Assembly (NCBI GenBank): GCA_950295325.1
Contig: OX485803.1
Location: 1,366,001-1,430,000 of the forward strand
Direction: 5' to 3'
Length of the DNA: 64,000 nt
Origin: Polytrichum commune
Taxonomy: Eukaryota > Streptophyta > Polytrichopsida > Polytrichales > Polytrichaceae
The translations under genes and the position numbers were made by a program. This document shows, piece after piece, positions 48,590-62,020 of this stretch; positions within the stretch are counted from its first letter, which is position 1; each line of letters begins with the position of its first letter. The notes beneath the pieces were generated by a model, which saw only the letters and a program-made list of their open reading frames with translations, searched no databases and was not told where the DNA came from.

Positions 48590-49930
48590 GTAGTGTGTGC
48601 TATGTGTATGTGTGGAGTGACAGTTGGTTTCTCTATAAGTATTCTTTCGTTGGCTAGTGTGTTGGCTATTTCATTTCCAGTGTTGCCTGAGTGTGCACAT
48701 ACTTTATGTATGTGGGGTCCAATATATTTGGCATATAATGGTTGCTATTAGTAGTTTGTCAGGGTGTTGGTGTTGTGATGCCGGGTGGTGTATGTGATTA
48801 TGAATTAGGTTTATGCTATTAAAGTTGTCTATAAATACGTGAATGTCTAGTTGGGTGGTTTGAATGGTTTTGATGGCGAGTAGTATTGCGTTAAGTTTGG
48901 GGCGTAAGATGTTTTGGTAGCCTAGGAGTCTCTCTGCTATTCGGATGTGGTTGTTGGGGTTGTAGACTCCTGACCCCACTGTATTTCCTTTTATTAGTCC
49001 TTCGGCATTTTTGGCGGGTGGGATGAAAGAGCCGTCCGTGTGTATGCATTGTTGTGGATGGTATTTAAGGGGATGGATGTGTAGTATTTGGCTAGTATGG
49101 GTGTCATAAAGTTGTTTATTGGGGTAGGGGCACTGGTTTTAGGGGCATCTTTCCATGCTTTGGAGATCTTTACGTGGTATTTCGTAGGAGTGGGTTTGAT
49201 GGGGTATGTGTCTATGTGTGTGTGTTAATTGTGTTTTGTAGGACTTGTTGTAGTGCGTGTGGGGTTCGTAAGTTTGTTGTGGGGTGTACTTGGTTGTGTA
49301 TGCATATTATTGATGTTAGGGAAGGTTCTACATGTTTGTAGTATTTAGGCCATTCCAGTGTGGGGTCGTAGTTTATGGCGTGGAGTGGGATGGTCGCTAG
49401 TATGTGTATGTTTGCATTTGTGGTGATTGGGAGTTGTTGTGATGTCCAGTCATTATGATTGACAAGTAGTATGGTAATTGTGTGTGCATCTTCTTTGGTT
49501 GCCATTCTAGCCCAATGGATGGCCTCCATGGCTGTCTTGTGGTCTGTGCGATATGCTAGGCCTATCCCCTTCCACCTAGAGGATTTTGCGTGGCCTAGGG
49601 AGCCGAATATTATATCCCGGTTGTGGGGTGAGTTATATTGTGTGAGTTGAGTGGGGCACGTAAGTGGGGAGGAGTAGTATGAGTGTGTTATTTTTAAGGA
49701 GTCTATTAATAGTCCGTGGTGTTCGGGTGTAGTGTGTGGTGGTTATTATTGCGGTGTAAAATTTTTGGTTTTTTCTTTGGGAGTATGGTTATATATCTTT
49801 GTACTAGCCATAGTACTTCCGTTTCAAAGTCTTGTGGGGGGGGGGGGGTTGTAGGAAGTTGGTTAGGCGTGGTAGGTTGTTGTGGGAGTATTGGTTCCAT
49901 GGCCATTGGGATCTATCGGTGGTGATGGTG
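48590..49930 (-). pseudogene. LINE-type retrotransposon fragment with RNase H domain
   Basis: Minus-strand pieces in order: AYRTDHKTAMEAIHWARMA (near 49.5 kb), then to 49212 a conserved linker (HAINYDPTLEWPKYY), then 48979-48704 with RIAERLLGYQN, HVFIDNFNSI and IYWTPHT. After a frame change near 48.70 kb comes AHSGNTGNEIANTLANE. The FIDNFNS and GNEIANTLAN motifs fit an RNase H domain. Frameshifts and stops separate the pieces, so the copy is dead. It may belong to the same family as the C-terminal relic at 21.4-22.3 kb, because the parts are complementary in order. Confidence 0.6.
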
Positions 49931-52000
49931 GCTATATGGTTTCCACTTTGTTTGTATATGTGGGATTATGAGGCTTGTATTTGTATGGTTGGTTTATTTC
50001 CCACATTTAATACGAGGATTCTAGCAACTGTGCCTTCACATTAGCTACCCTATGTTTTCTCTAACATCAAGATCCTCAATAACAACATTCTTAGTGAGAG
50101 TATAAATAGTAGAGTCAACAGAGGTAGATCCAACATTACCAAGGCAATGGGATGGGTACACACAACATAGTAAGGATTTTTCATCTAATCAATGGAAGGA
50201 GCAGAAATAATGGGATGACACCAACACTTTAACACTATCAAACCCATATTGCTTGAACTTGAAGATTTTTTTCAAATATTAGAAAAGCTTAAAATACATC
50301 AACAACAATTGAACCTAGAAACAAGGCATGCACAAGCTAAGAAAGTAAGAGCTAAGATCCCTTGATACTGCAACTACAAATACTTGCACATACATGACAC
50401 AATGCACATAATTAAGCTTATGAAAATTACCTCAACGAGAATTAGTGCTAAATATGTGCTTCAAGGCTAATTACAAGTTGCTTGCATATAATTAGCCTTA
50501 AACCACGATTGGCACCAATCAATGCTATCCTCCTAAAATGTCAATGCTCAAGAAGGGAACCCTTGACAAATAAGAAACTAACCTCCTAACACAAATACGT
50601 AATCAAAACAATCATTCCACTACATAGTCAAGGATTGTCAATTGCAAGACGCATCCAATCTCATTGTGCTAGCATCGAGGATAATGCTTTGCATAAATGC
50701 ATTGCCTAAAATGGAAAATATAGTAAGTCGAACACAATGCCACATCTAGAATGCTAAGTTGCGACCACATGCCAAGGCATTAACTCATTGCCATACTCTA
50801 GAAACCTTCAACACTTAGTGCAAAGCAACGAAAGAAACGTCGGAGACTCTTTTGAGTCTATGTATCAAAACAAACAGTGATCTTACAATTATTGACTTTG
50901 ACAATATTGAGGTTCGTGATGTCAAATATTTGCCACCATCATTTGATGGTGACATTCTATATGTGTTGGCACCTGTGGCAATGGGAGTTTTATACACATG
51001 TCCATCTTCACATACAACTCTTGCTCAACATACATGGTTCCTGTTTGGAGGTTGAAACTAAGTAAATCCTTTAAAACTGTCAATAGTCCAAACTCGTAAA
51101 TGAAATTTACTCGTAAACTAAGTATATCCTTTAAAACACTCACATGACCATCATTCTCAAGAGGCAAAGTGAAGGGTACAATTAATCCTTTGAGCACAAA
51201 TGGCAACCATGGAGAATGTGTGGATGAGATGTACATTACAATATGGAATTGAGAACCTATTTGTATTATGGGTTGGAAGTTTTAATTTGTGGAGTTGACA
51301 AAATAGGTTAGATGAATGTCTATTCAAAGAACAATACACATGGGTTGGTAGGTGTAAAGAAGAGCAATGTTAGTTGTTGATTACATTGGGTAGTCAAAGA
51401 CCAATAAAATTCAATATTTTAATGCATTGAATTTAAAGATTATGGTGGCGGGCCATTAATAAACCCTACACCCTAAAGGAAGATGAAGACATATTGAGTG
51501 ATGTTTTTCAAATTTTCTACAACTTCAACGTAGAGAACATAAACAAATTAATTGCAAATGCAAGAAAAAAACTATGCAACACCAACAAAGCGGAAGAGAA
51601 ATAGGGTGGTTCTAAGTACTCCACCAAGAAAGTATAGAGGGATCAAGGATGGGGAAGAGATTGAGTAGGGTCCATGAGGATGATTTTTTGACATCAAGAA
51701 CCATATTGTTTAGGGGAGACAAAGACACTCGCACCAATGTGCTTGACTCCCAACCTTATGTTAGAGTGAAACCAATAAAGATAGAGTTAGCAACACCCAA
51801 GAATATTATTTGAACACTAAGGATGAAGGGGAAACTCAATATACAAAAGAAATAAGAGTCAAAGTTCAATTGCCACTTTGAAAATTGAATTATAAGTTTG
51901 ATAGACATGTTCAAAGAGCAATTGATAGGAATGTGGTTCAATATGTTTTTTATGGGTACATATGTAGTTGCACACATGAGATGTGAGATTTAGGGCTTAG
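49931..52000. other. Unassigned AT-rich region
   Basis: No gene is supported. The two-frame open stretch near 50852-51065 (DNIEVRDVKYLPPSFDGD) has a protein-like look but no family that I recognise and no start or splice context. Confidence 0.35.
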
Positions 52001-52039
52001 GTAAGCTATTGATGAGGTGGGTGTCATTGAAGGGGAAGG

Positions 52040-53240
52040 TACACATTGCGGAGGAGGAGGGAGGGGGGAGGAGGGAGGAGGGAACTGTGGGGGAGGAGAA
52101 TCCATGGGGGTAGCAACAGAGGGCAGAGCCGTGGCTCCAATCACTCCAAGAGCAATGGATGGAGGAGGGATGGGTGTAGTTGTAGACATTGTTGGACATG
52201 TAGAAGGAGCAGATCCAAAATTCAAAACTCCCACCAGCAAGGAAAACTCAAACCTTGTTTATTTCACTTGTGGGGATGTATGATTGAAGGTTGTTGCATG
52301 TGGGTTTCAAGGTTGAAGGTAATTTGCTTGACATGGTACAAATTTGGTTTGAAGGTTCACTTAATATTGGCTTGAAAGTGGAGATCATGGGTTGAAGGTT
52401 GAGGTGGATGGGTTTGATCACCTCCCCCCCCCCCCCCCACTTGTCCTTACTCTCATATGGTCCAAAGAGAGGGCGACAAATGCTCACATAATTAACCCAA
52501 AAAATAATCAAGAAAAAAACTGAAAATTTCATAAAATCTTGTCTCAGAATTGAGACTCATTTCTTTTTGAAATTTCGAGTTTTTTTTTTCTTGAATCTAA
52601 TTTTGCTCATTCCTTCCACATTTTGCACTTGCTAAATCGCTTGAGTGCCTTTCATCTTGCAATGCCTCTCACATGGTGTAGCAAGAGGGAGATGAATGCC
52701 CACAAAATCAACAAAAAAAAAGTATCAAGAATTAAGCCATTTTTTTAAATGAGTCTATTCTTAGATGATTTTTTTCCTAATTTTTATTCTTTTTGCACTC
52801 GTTGATTTCCCTACTTTGCCTTTTGTTTGGGATGTGTGATTTCAGGCAAATGAGATCTGGGCTTCAAGGTAGGTATGTGATTAAAGATATGAGGCAATGA
52901 GGTTCAAAGTTGCCGTAATGTAATTCAAAGCTGAGGAATTGGGTTGAAGGTCGAGGGGGATGGATTTGAAACACCTCTCCCCTTACCCTTACCCTCATAT
53001 GGGAATAAGTTTCCCTCATTGAGGTAATAAGTTTGAAAGCTGATGGGAACATATTTCATCACCTTCCCTATGTTTTTCCTCTCATATGAAATAAGTACCA
53101 AAAACAGCCTTAGGAAAAAATTGAAAATCTAGGGAAAAAAATGTTCCACAACTGAGAGTTTTTTTTTGGGAATTTTATGCTTTTTCTAAAGCTTTTAAAA
53201 GAATTATGTTTTTGCTTTGCATTCGTTTACTGTGCTTATT
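52040..53240. repeat. Purine-rich tract and diverged tandem duplication
   Basis: 52048-52100 is a GGA/GGGA-rich run. About 52270-52760 and 52855-53230 are diverged copies of one unit, sharing GGTTGAAGGT, CTTACCCTCATATG-like blocks and TTGAAAAT followed by long T runs. A C15 tract (52424-52438) sits in the first. Low-complexity open frames here are not credible genes. Confidence 0.5.
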
Positions 53241-53549
53241 TTTAGTATATGTTTGCTAGAGACTAATGGTCACTTAGTTGGCTTCAATCATGATGTTCAT
53301 ATTTTTTATCATAATTAATAATTCAAGATGACGTATAATGTGCCAGTTGTTCACTCCCTCATGACTTGTTAAATGTGGATGACACCATGGCTCATATACG
53401 GGACTTTAAAAATAAAAAAAACCTCAATTCCTTGATAGGAGGTCTTGGCATGAAGCCTAATTCAAAATCAAGATTCTCAATCCCATTTTGTTGGTTGACA
53501 TCATCACATGTTTTGAGACCAATCTTAGAAGTTGATTACTAATTTTAGA

Positions 53550-53990
53550 AAAATGAATTTGTTGGCTCTGTCTATAGGACATAGACTATGCATCAACTTC
53601 TATGTTTCAAGAGCAAATTTCCTAAACACTATGCGTTCACACTTGGACATTATTTGTTCCTATTATTTTTGGTTTAATTTATTTGACGTGGATGATGAAA
53701 GCTTGCATACTTGGACAACTAACCAACTAATTCAATTATTAGTTAACTAATTGCCTTTCGTAATTATAGTTGTTCGTGATTTGACCTACCAAACTATCTA
53801 GTTAACTATAGTTATATATATCTAGTTAATTATAGTTGTTCCCTAAAATGTATTGAAAAAAATATAATTGACTATAGTTGGTTATAGGTATAGTAAATAG
53901 CCATGGACTAGCATGAGCAAAGTGTACCACTACAATTATAGTCTTTCATAAGAAATGACAGAGCCTCACAGTTCTACCGTTTTCTTGTTA
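53550..53990 (+). repeat. Dispersed repeat D, free copy
   Basis: Reverse complement of 40643-41048, here without the long-TIR element around it. It has no coding region beyond a short fortuitous frame. Confidence 0.65.
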
Positions 53991-54825
53991 ATAATTGTAG
54001 GAAGGACGATAGGGTGTTGTATGTATCCCATTTGACAAGAATGGAAAAAACTATGGACAATAAGGACGCAAACACTTGAGGAAAACATTAGCAAGATTGA
54101 TGAAAGATTTTGTGGTAAGATGTTCTATGTTTGGGAGGATAACCACTAGGTTATGGCATGGCATTGACAATATCAATAGGCTTCATGGACAGGAGTGAGA
54201 GTGGCAATACTTTGTTTGTTGTGTAGTACTTGAACCAGTTGCTTCGGTGGTCATTCTTCTAAATGATATACATCATGTAAACATATATGAGTATTGGAAT
54301 TTTTTGTATTAGAATTTTATTTTGGTGATTATCAATTTTATATTTTTATTGATTGTAATTTTCCTTAGGCCTACGGAGTCTGATCACATCAAGACAAATT
54401 TGATTCATAATATTCATTAGGTTTAAAGATTTGGAATCACAAAGTTGAAGGAATTTAAGGATCTTCTTGCCCTTGATCAATATTCCAAGTGTTTGAATAA
54501 AGGTGGAAAGGGGTTTTGATATACCTTCATTTTAGAGGCTTTCACCCAATTCATATACAAGATATGTATTCTAACTCATGCCAAACCTCAAGATACATTT
54601 TTGTTTGTGTACACAAGATAGCTCTTGTGTCCAAAGAGGCATCTCACAAATACAATTAAAAAATCACATTCAATCAAGAACAACAAAAGATGTTTGAGAC
54701 GTATTGCAAAATGTAACAAAGAAAGCAACTTCGTCAATTTGATTAAGGTTTTAGTCTCTGATATTGATGATGATGATGCTTGGCAGAACGTTGGGCATAT
54801 GATTCTTGTGTTTCTCTAAATGTGC
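53991..54825. other. Unassigned region with possible decayed coding DNA
   Basis: The + strand at 54625-54819 is open with a Lys/Arg-rich start and an acidic SDIDDDDAW segment. I recognise no domain and see no gene structure. Confidence 0.3.
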
Positions 54826-54831
54826 ACGAGG

Positions 54832-55226
54832 AGGTCACTTCATTGTCAAGTTGACACCACGTGCGGACAAAGTTTGCTACCCCTATATTACATGCCATAT
54901 ATAATTTTAAAATTCATGATATTTTTTCTACATATACATAACCATTGATAGTATCTTTTGTATACTTTTTTGAACTTTTTAGTCATCTTTGTTTTTTTAG
55001 TAATTGTTTTAGTTCAATTCTATGTCATTCTAGTTAGAAATGGTATGTTTTATGAAAAAAACAAATCATCAAATTTAGTTACCACTTTTAACTATGTCAT
55101 AGGTACTCTGTATATCTACTCATGAAAAACATTTGATAAAATTTTGACCCATTTTGGTGGTGCAACTTACCAAAAGAAGTTTTTTTTGGTCGCACGTGGT
55201 GTTCAACTTGACAATGGAGTGATCTA
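54832..55226. mobile_element. MITE with TIRs of about 35 bp
   Basis: The left end AGGTCACTTCATTGTCAAGT and the right end ACTTGACAATGGAGTGATCT are inverted with few mismatches, and the match continues inward (ACCACGTGCG / CGCACGTGGT). About 395 bp and non-coding. I could not settle the target duplication. Confidence 0.65.
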
Positions 55227-55729
55227 CCCGTGTAAATGTGGATGCCAAGGCTTGAGGACAAATTGTATGTTAATCAGATGTTGGTGATGTTGGTGGGATG
55301 ACTTCAATGTTCAAGATTGAAGTCTTCAATACCCTTCAAACGCGATTTGGACCTTCAAAATATACCTCTCTCAAAACAACCCTTCATAACGCAACCCCAA
55401 ATTGAAAATGAAGACGTCGCTTGAAGTCCTCAATATAATCTACCCACCACAAGAACCAACAAGCGTAGGGCATTGTCACTACAAGAAGTGGAGTTAGATG
55501 GTTGAGTCTTAATTCTTCACATTGTACTAGAAACATGTACCATGCAATTCATGCACAAGTTTAATATGAGTTTTGTATTTCATTTCTATATTCTTGGATT
55601 GATGTCTTCGATTTGAACCAACTCTTTAGTTGAAGGACTGAAACTTGAGAGCCCTTCAAAATGAAACTCACATGAGGACTTCAATCTTGAACACTTGATG
55701 ACTTGAAGCTGGGGAAAGTGAATGGTCGC

Positions 55730-55920
55730 AATGGTCCTTTGGCACAGGGAAGTAACACGGAGTAATGGAATATCTAGTGTACACTGTACAGTTTACAGCC
55801 ACAACAGACAGAGGACCGTGAAGCGAATCCCAAGTAGATAGGTACAGACAATATGGGAGGAGCACCAGAAATTCAGTCCGGGTGTTGGTCTTTAGAGCAT
55901 CACCTGAACTGAGAAAAGCT
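55730..55920 (-). repeat. Dispersed repeat A, truncated copy
   Basis: Contains the inverted repeat A blocks (GGGAGGAGCACCAGAAATTCAG, TACAGTTTACAGCCACAACAG) and stops before the central GGCAGAGCTGGAG part. Confidence 0.7.
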
Positions 55921-56084
55921 AAACACAAAACAGATGTTCATTGGCGTTCAGTTTGGGTTAAGGGCATATATATGCCCCACCCACATACAGAACTCGCTTT
56001 TGAGTCCGACTTCAACAATCACCCTGAAACCACGTGAAAAGACCATACGTAAATGTTGCCATATTTACGGTAATGACTCCCAAG

Positions 56085-56312
56085 CATTGTGCGGGAAGAT
56101 TTTTGGGCATAATCGGTCGAGATCGTAGAGTTTCCGAGTCTAGCCAGTTACATGTTCACATGTTTTGGTTTTTCTTTTGTAATTTAAAGTATGTCCTCTA
56201 AATCCCTCTATGATGTTCAGTAATTCTCCTGAAGTCCTCAACTTCAATCGGTTACTTCTGAAACTCAACCGGTTCATATGTAACTAGCGGTCGGTTCTCC
56301 CCTTTCATTGAA
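56085..56312 (+). repeat. Dispersed repeat family C, copy 4
   Basis: Blocks AGATTTTTGGGCATAATCGG, GTTACATGTT, CAACCGGTTCATATG and CGGTTCTCCC in the same order as in the other copies. Confidence 0.75.
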
Positions 56313-56543
56313 TGGAGCAATTTTTGCAAGGTAAATGTATCATTTTACTCTCTTACATATACTATTGCTCACTTACTGTTTACAACCTCTCTAAAAAAAT
56401 AACATTAAAATATCATGAGCGTGATTAGGTTCTTGAACTTTCGTCTAATTGACACTATTTCTCATACCTCGCATGAGGTCTCAATAAGGGGAGTGGGTCT
56501 AAATCAAACATTTTATCATTTTCTTCACTTCTCATACTCCCAA

Positions 56544-57276
56544 GGGGGGGGGGGGGGGTAAATATCTTAAAGAATTAGAATATTAGGAGTCCCCAAGTTT
56601 TTTTTAAAAAAAAAAAACTCCAATGAACTTAAAATTTTAATACCATATTGGTAATTAGAAATATTGAATGCATTCAATATTAAATAACTTATTTTTCTTA
56701 CAAATTTTTGATAGCCTTTACTTTTTAGCCAAGGGTTGGGGGGGGGGGGTGCATTGTGAATTGGCATTTACAATGGGATTGCATTGTTGCGGTATGGCAA
56801 GAAGAAAACACAATGGAAATTGATTACACCAACAAGATTGTAATGGAGAATGCAAGTAGCGTGCAACCTTAAATTTTAGTGTGTTAAAAAACACAACTAT
56901 CCAACATTTGTATGATACCAAGAGTTCGTACAACATTTGCAAAAGAATTTCAAACATCGAACATTGTCTCAAATATACCCCTTCGTGTCAACGTTTAAAC
57001 ATAATGAAGTTCAAAGTATCCTTAATGAAGAGAAACCTTCGTGGAATAATATTGAGCCCTTCATCTTCTTTGATGAAGCAAAATGTGGTCCCTTACACTT
57101 GTTATATTGCATGTTTTTTTTGTAAATAATTTTTAAAATAATTGTTAATTGGTTTCCAACATTAATTCAGTCCCAATGTTTTATCGAAAATTCTTCAAAT
57201 TTTTACCTCAAAAGAATATTTCATACCCTATATTTTATCGCACGTCGTTTCTAAAATACCGCAAGTCCCCCCCCCG
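56544..57276. repeat. AT-rich segment bounded by G and C tracts
   Basis: Tracts of 15 G (56544-56558) and 12 G (56738-56749), and 9 C at 57267-57275, bound AT-rich DNA. Its right part (CATACCCTATA-like blocks) resembles 24.18-24.30 kb, which is likewise bounded by G18 and C12. The nature of these bounded segments is unknown. Confidence 0.4.
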
Positions 57277-57730
57277 CGGGGCTCATACTAGGCCATAGTA
57301 TATGTGTGAGATGATAGACAAACCTTAATCCAGACCTTAGCCATTTTTTTCAAGTGATTTTAGTTGGTTAAACGTAATAATATAAGCATTTACCATCTGC
57401 ACTATTGCTCACTTATTATTTACAACCCTATATAAAAATATAGTTGGCCACCCCACCATTGTTCATGGTGCTTCTTGAACCTCACTAAATACTAGATGCC
57501 ATTTTTATTACGAAAACACATGCATTTTATCAGAAGCGAAGAGTCATGAAGCCTTATTATAACATAAATATATAAATATATATAGACATATAGGATAATT
57601 TACTTTTATTTTTTATTCGAGAATTCAATAAGTCCTTATTAAATGAATTTAAGTGGGCTTACAAATTAATATTTTGTGAAATATAAAACATTTTTCATGA
57701 GAATTTATTATCAACATATTGTAACATTTT
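57277..57730. other. AT-rich spacer
   Basis: No gene or recognisable element. Confidence 0.4.
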
Positions 57731-57736
57731 GTCTAA

Positions 57737-58860
57737 TCACACACATGCTAGAGTAAAATATAAGTTCCCTTTTAATGCCCATAAATGTTCCACGAGGTCA
57801 TTCATGTAGTGTGACCTTTCATCTTGAATCATTTCATGTCCACGAACATAATCTTCAAAGTTTAATCCACGTCTCATTGGTCCACGTCTCCACGACATAT
57901 GATTGGGTTGTGCAATTATGGGCTTCATTTCCTAATTTCTTTCATCTTCAACAATCATGTTATGCATGATCACACATGCCATTAGAATGTCCTTGATGAT
58001 ATTCAGGTCTCATTGACGACTTGTATTTTAAATGATTTCCCATCTTCATTGCAAAACATCAAAACAATGCTCCACATCTTTACATGCAGCCTCTTGCATC
58101 TTTGCATAGTATTGTCATTTTTCCTCCTTGAGAATCATGAATTGTTTGTACATATATTGTCCATTTGGGATAAATCCCATCCGCTAACATATGATACCTA
58201 TTATTATTTACTTCAAAACTCATATCTTGGCCATCACCCTTCAAAGAATTAGCCACCAAAAGACTACGATCAAGTACATTAATGTCATTGTTTTCTCCAT
58301 GCAAACCAAAGAAGGCATGCCATATCCACAAGCTTTGGTCTGCAATAGCTTCCAATATCATGGAATTCTTGCCCTCTCTATCTTGAAAAGTTCCTTGCCA
58401 TGCAAAAGGACAATTCTACTCATAGTACATATAGTCCAATAACGCAAACATACCAGACAATCCACGTTTTGTATTAATAGCTACTTGTATTCTAGATCCT
58501 ATCTAGTTGGTTGTCTAAGATATGTGCTCTCATATATAGCCTTGATAGCCCTGACAAATCGTTTTATGCTAACATTGATGTGTCCAATGCTAATCGCATA
58601 TTTTCATTAGTGGCATCGAACGCGATGCCATAAGCCAAAATACACATTGCTGCTGTACATTTTTACAATCCACTCAAACCCAACTGACCAATGGTATAAG
58701 ATTTTTGTACAAAATATGAGTCATAGTTCTACACACTTTCTACTATTCCTAAAAACAAACGCTTTGACATTCTAAACCTTTGGCGAAACATCCTTGCATC
58801 GTAAATTGAATTCTCCACAAAATAGTCCTTCATCAAATGTTCGTGCTCCTCAATTCTTCC
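57737..58860 (-). pseudogene. PIF/Harbinger transposase (ALP1-like nuclease) relic
   Basis: Minus strand: [28 protein letters not shown] near 58.85 kb, a stop, then YTIGQLGLSGL and degraded sequence. Next comes 58361-58080 with EAIADQSLWIWHAFFGLHG, DINVLDRS and YHMLADGIYPKW, and at 57928-57737 the C-terminal MIQDERSHYMNDLVEHLW. WIWHAFFG..G..NDINVL and LADGIYPKW are hallmarks of Harbinger/ALP1-like DDE proteins. Stops and frameshifts make it dead. It is the only Harbinger protein relic in the window with Tourist-like MITEs. Confidence 0.82.
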
Positions 58861-59829
58861 CTATGTAATATGCGATTCTTTGCCACGTTTTGAACCCCCA
58901 CGCTAGGAGGATCGATAGCGCCAAGTTCCAATACTAGGGACCCAGAGTCCCAGACCTTGCAGCCCATGGTGCCATGGCCAGGGATAAGTGCCCAGAACCC
59001 TTGAACAGTGCAAAGGACGGCAGAGCTGGAGTTGATACAGATACTATATTTAGGACTGTAAGAGCTACAGTAGAGAGAATATTGCCAAGAATTCGGACCC
59101 TGAGGTATCACCGAGTGCGGGTAATCGCATCTTCCGAAAATCTGGCCATGACAGTGCCAAGGAAATGCACTCTGCGCCCAGCTTCTTCCCCGCCATAGCC
59201 ACTTTCCTCTTGCGCTGCGGTCTCTCATTCTACTACTCTTTGAGCTCCCTCTCCTTGTGCTTCCCTGCATTCCAAGTGGGAGGAATTGATGTTCTTTTCT
59301 GCCTGATTGACAAACAGAAGGTTGTCAAGCATCTGTTGTTGTTTCACAATTCGTTGTCTATTAATATGGGTGCGCTCATCTCGCGTCTGTATGTCCCGCT
59401 AGAATTCTCACTACTGAATTTCTCCATACAGATCCAAGATCCCGAATACACAGGAAGAAACAACATCTCCGCTACTAGCCGTGACCACGCAACGGAATTG
59501 GGTTGGTGAGTCTTCTGAAATTAGTGGTTGTTCTTCACGCTTGGTGTTGAAAGATGACGGTTCGTGAGGATGACGAGGGGGAATCTGGGGGGTGATCTCA
59601 AGAAACACATATCTGGCTTCTTACATAGGTATGCGTAACTCCTTCCAATTTGAAAATTGCATGACTTTCTCTCCAGATTAGTTTGTTCAGATCCTTTTGC
59701 ATGCTAGTAAAATGACGATAGACACCAATGAAAGAAACTCACTCCACTATAGACCTGCCATAGCCACCCTTCGCTACTCTTGCCGCTGGCTCTCATCGTC
59801 CAACATAGCTCGCTCTCACGATCAACCAA

Positions 59830-60960
59830 TTAGCACCACTCTGTGATGCCGGATAGGAAGCACATGACGAGTGATGCAAGTTGTGGTGAAAATTATGATA
59901 AGTTAATGCAGAATAGTGTAAATTGAGTTCCAGCTCCATTAATTTCTTGGATCAGCTCTACACATCATGTTATGTCCTGTACCAAATCTCTCGTGCGTTT
60001 TCTTGTGAGAGATTTCATTGTGAATCAGTTCTAGAGTTGAAGAATATCAAATTTCATGAGAGGCAAGTTCGAAAACACTTTCGGATTTGGTGGTTTCAAA
60101 GATGCTGACTGGACACCGGCAAGCTTATGCTTGTCAGTGTCAAAGGCCACCTCATACACGAGCCAAGAGCTGTGACCATGAAATTGTGAAAGCCCAGAAG
60201 AAATGTCCAAAGGCTGTCCCGAGACACTTCCCAAAATCATGTAGTGTGGTCACATGCCCTAAGTGTAGTGTGAAGTCATATGTGAATGTGCCTTCAACCA
60301 AATGCTATTTCAATGAGTTCTATTCATTGGGGTCCTCACACATTATGAAATGTAATAAATCAACACTTGTGAGGTTTCGAAGTGCCATGGTCACCCGGTT
60401 TTCTATACATCTTACATCAACTTATTGAGGTTATTGAGTTGGTCCCTGAAGCGTAGTGGGAAGCGAACTCAGACTGGCTCTGCCTTTTCCACTAGTGACA
60501 TTTGCTTGAAGTGCAATGGTCACAGGCCCTGAGTGTTGTGTGTGAAGTGGCCCCAAGTTAGACATGAACTACGTGCCTCTATCGTAAGAAAAAAATTACT
60601 AGATTTTGCCTGCCATGCCATTTTTTTGGTACTGAGTAGACATGCCCAATTCGGTTGAAGCCTGGTATACAACACTGGAGACTTCAATTTGCTGGGTTCT
60701 AAGAATCCTTTATAAGTTAAACTCTAATCAAGTATGAAACACTGCTTGAGCAGAGTGAGTATGCGTTGCAAGCTGTCAGTCATTTATGCTCCAACGATCT
60801 CAATGGGTTCAAGGGTCACTTGCAGGGGATTCGGGGAAGCTTCTATCCGATGCTTGGAGGTCCAAGCATCTACTCACAAGTTCACAACCAGAGTAGGTAG
60901 GACAGAGGGTGGTGTGAATCGTGACTAAATAAATACAAATAATACGGTCAGCAAAGGTGG
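59830..60960 (+). repeat. PGLP1 3'-flank repeat, direct copy with Cys-rich cassette
   Basis: Same strand sense as 19.66-21.1 kb. The cassette at about 60107-60630, absent next to PGLP1, holds an open frame (60087-60428, 113 codons) with KKCPKAVPRHFPKSC, TCPKCSVKSYV and PSTKCYFNEFY. No promoter or splice context is seen. Confidence 0.75.
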
Positions 60961-61489
60961 ATCCTGGAGGTGGAAACTAAAGAATCTGGTACCTATTTAA
61001 AGTTTGAGTGTCGATCATTGCCCGGCGCTGCAGCTTGTGCACATGGACTCAGCGAGGAATGAAAGATTAGTACATTGATTTACTGAAGGTGTCTGTGCAT
61101 TCTCAAACCCAGAACAGTGCAAGGACAGCACAGCTTGAGTAAATATAGATACTTTGGCCAGTAAGAGCTAGAGCACAGGGAAGTCATACAAGTGTTATAG
61201 AATATTTAGTGTACAGCTTACAGCCACAACAGAAAAAGGAGCGAATCCCGAGTAGATAGTACAGACGATTTGGGAGGAGCACCAAAAATTCAGTCCAAAG
61301 TCCTGGTGTAGGATTGAAGGACCTGGACTTTGCAATCCATGACGGTAGGGCCAGGGCAAGATGCCCAACCTTTGAGTAATTCAAACCCAGAAGAGTGCAA
61401 GGGTGGCAGAGCTGGAGTAATTTCAAATATTATATTTAGGACAGTAAGCTACAATAGAGGGAAGATTCCCAAGAATATAGTATAAAAAA

Positions 61490-62020
61490 TCAACGTTGTG
61501 AGGTTTCAAAGTGCCATGGCATGGTCATCCGGTTTTGTGTTAGGCCTACCTCCAAGAGGTGGTTTTGGAAAATAATCCAAGTGACCATGAAACATGATCC
61601 ATTCGATGCCATGTAGGAATCCATGTAGACTTTACATCCATCTTGCATCAACTTACTTAGTTGGTCTTTAAAGTGTAGTATGAAGCAGACTTAGACCGGC
61701 TCCACCTTTTCCACCAGTGGGATTTGCTTGAAGTGCAATGGCCATGGGCACTGAGTCTTGTGTGTGAAGTGGCCCCAAGTTAAACATGAACTATCTGCCC
61801 CTATTGTAATAAAAAAATTACTAGATCTTTTCTCGCCATGCCATTTTTTTGTTACTGAATACACATGCCCAATTCAATTGAAGCCTGGCATACTACATTG
61901 GAGACTTCAATTTAGTGGGTTCTAACAATCCTTTATAAGTAAACTCTAATCAAGTATAAAACACTGCTTGAGCAAAGTGCGTCTATGTTCCAAGCTATCA
62001 CAGTCATATATGATCCATAA
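61490..62020 (+). repeat. PGLP1 3'-flank repeat, partial copy
   Basis: Carries the right part of the cassette (AGGTTTCAAAGTGCCATGG, GGCCCCAAGTTAAACATGAAC) and the GAGACTTCAATTTA and TATAAGTAAACTCTAATC blocks. Confidence 0.7.

Noticed and set aside
52017-52375. Gly/Arg-rich frames at the GGA-rich tract
   Set aside because: They are translations of low-complexity purine DNA, with no domain or gene structure.
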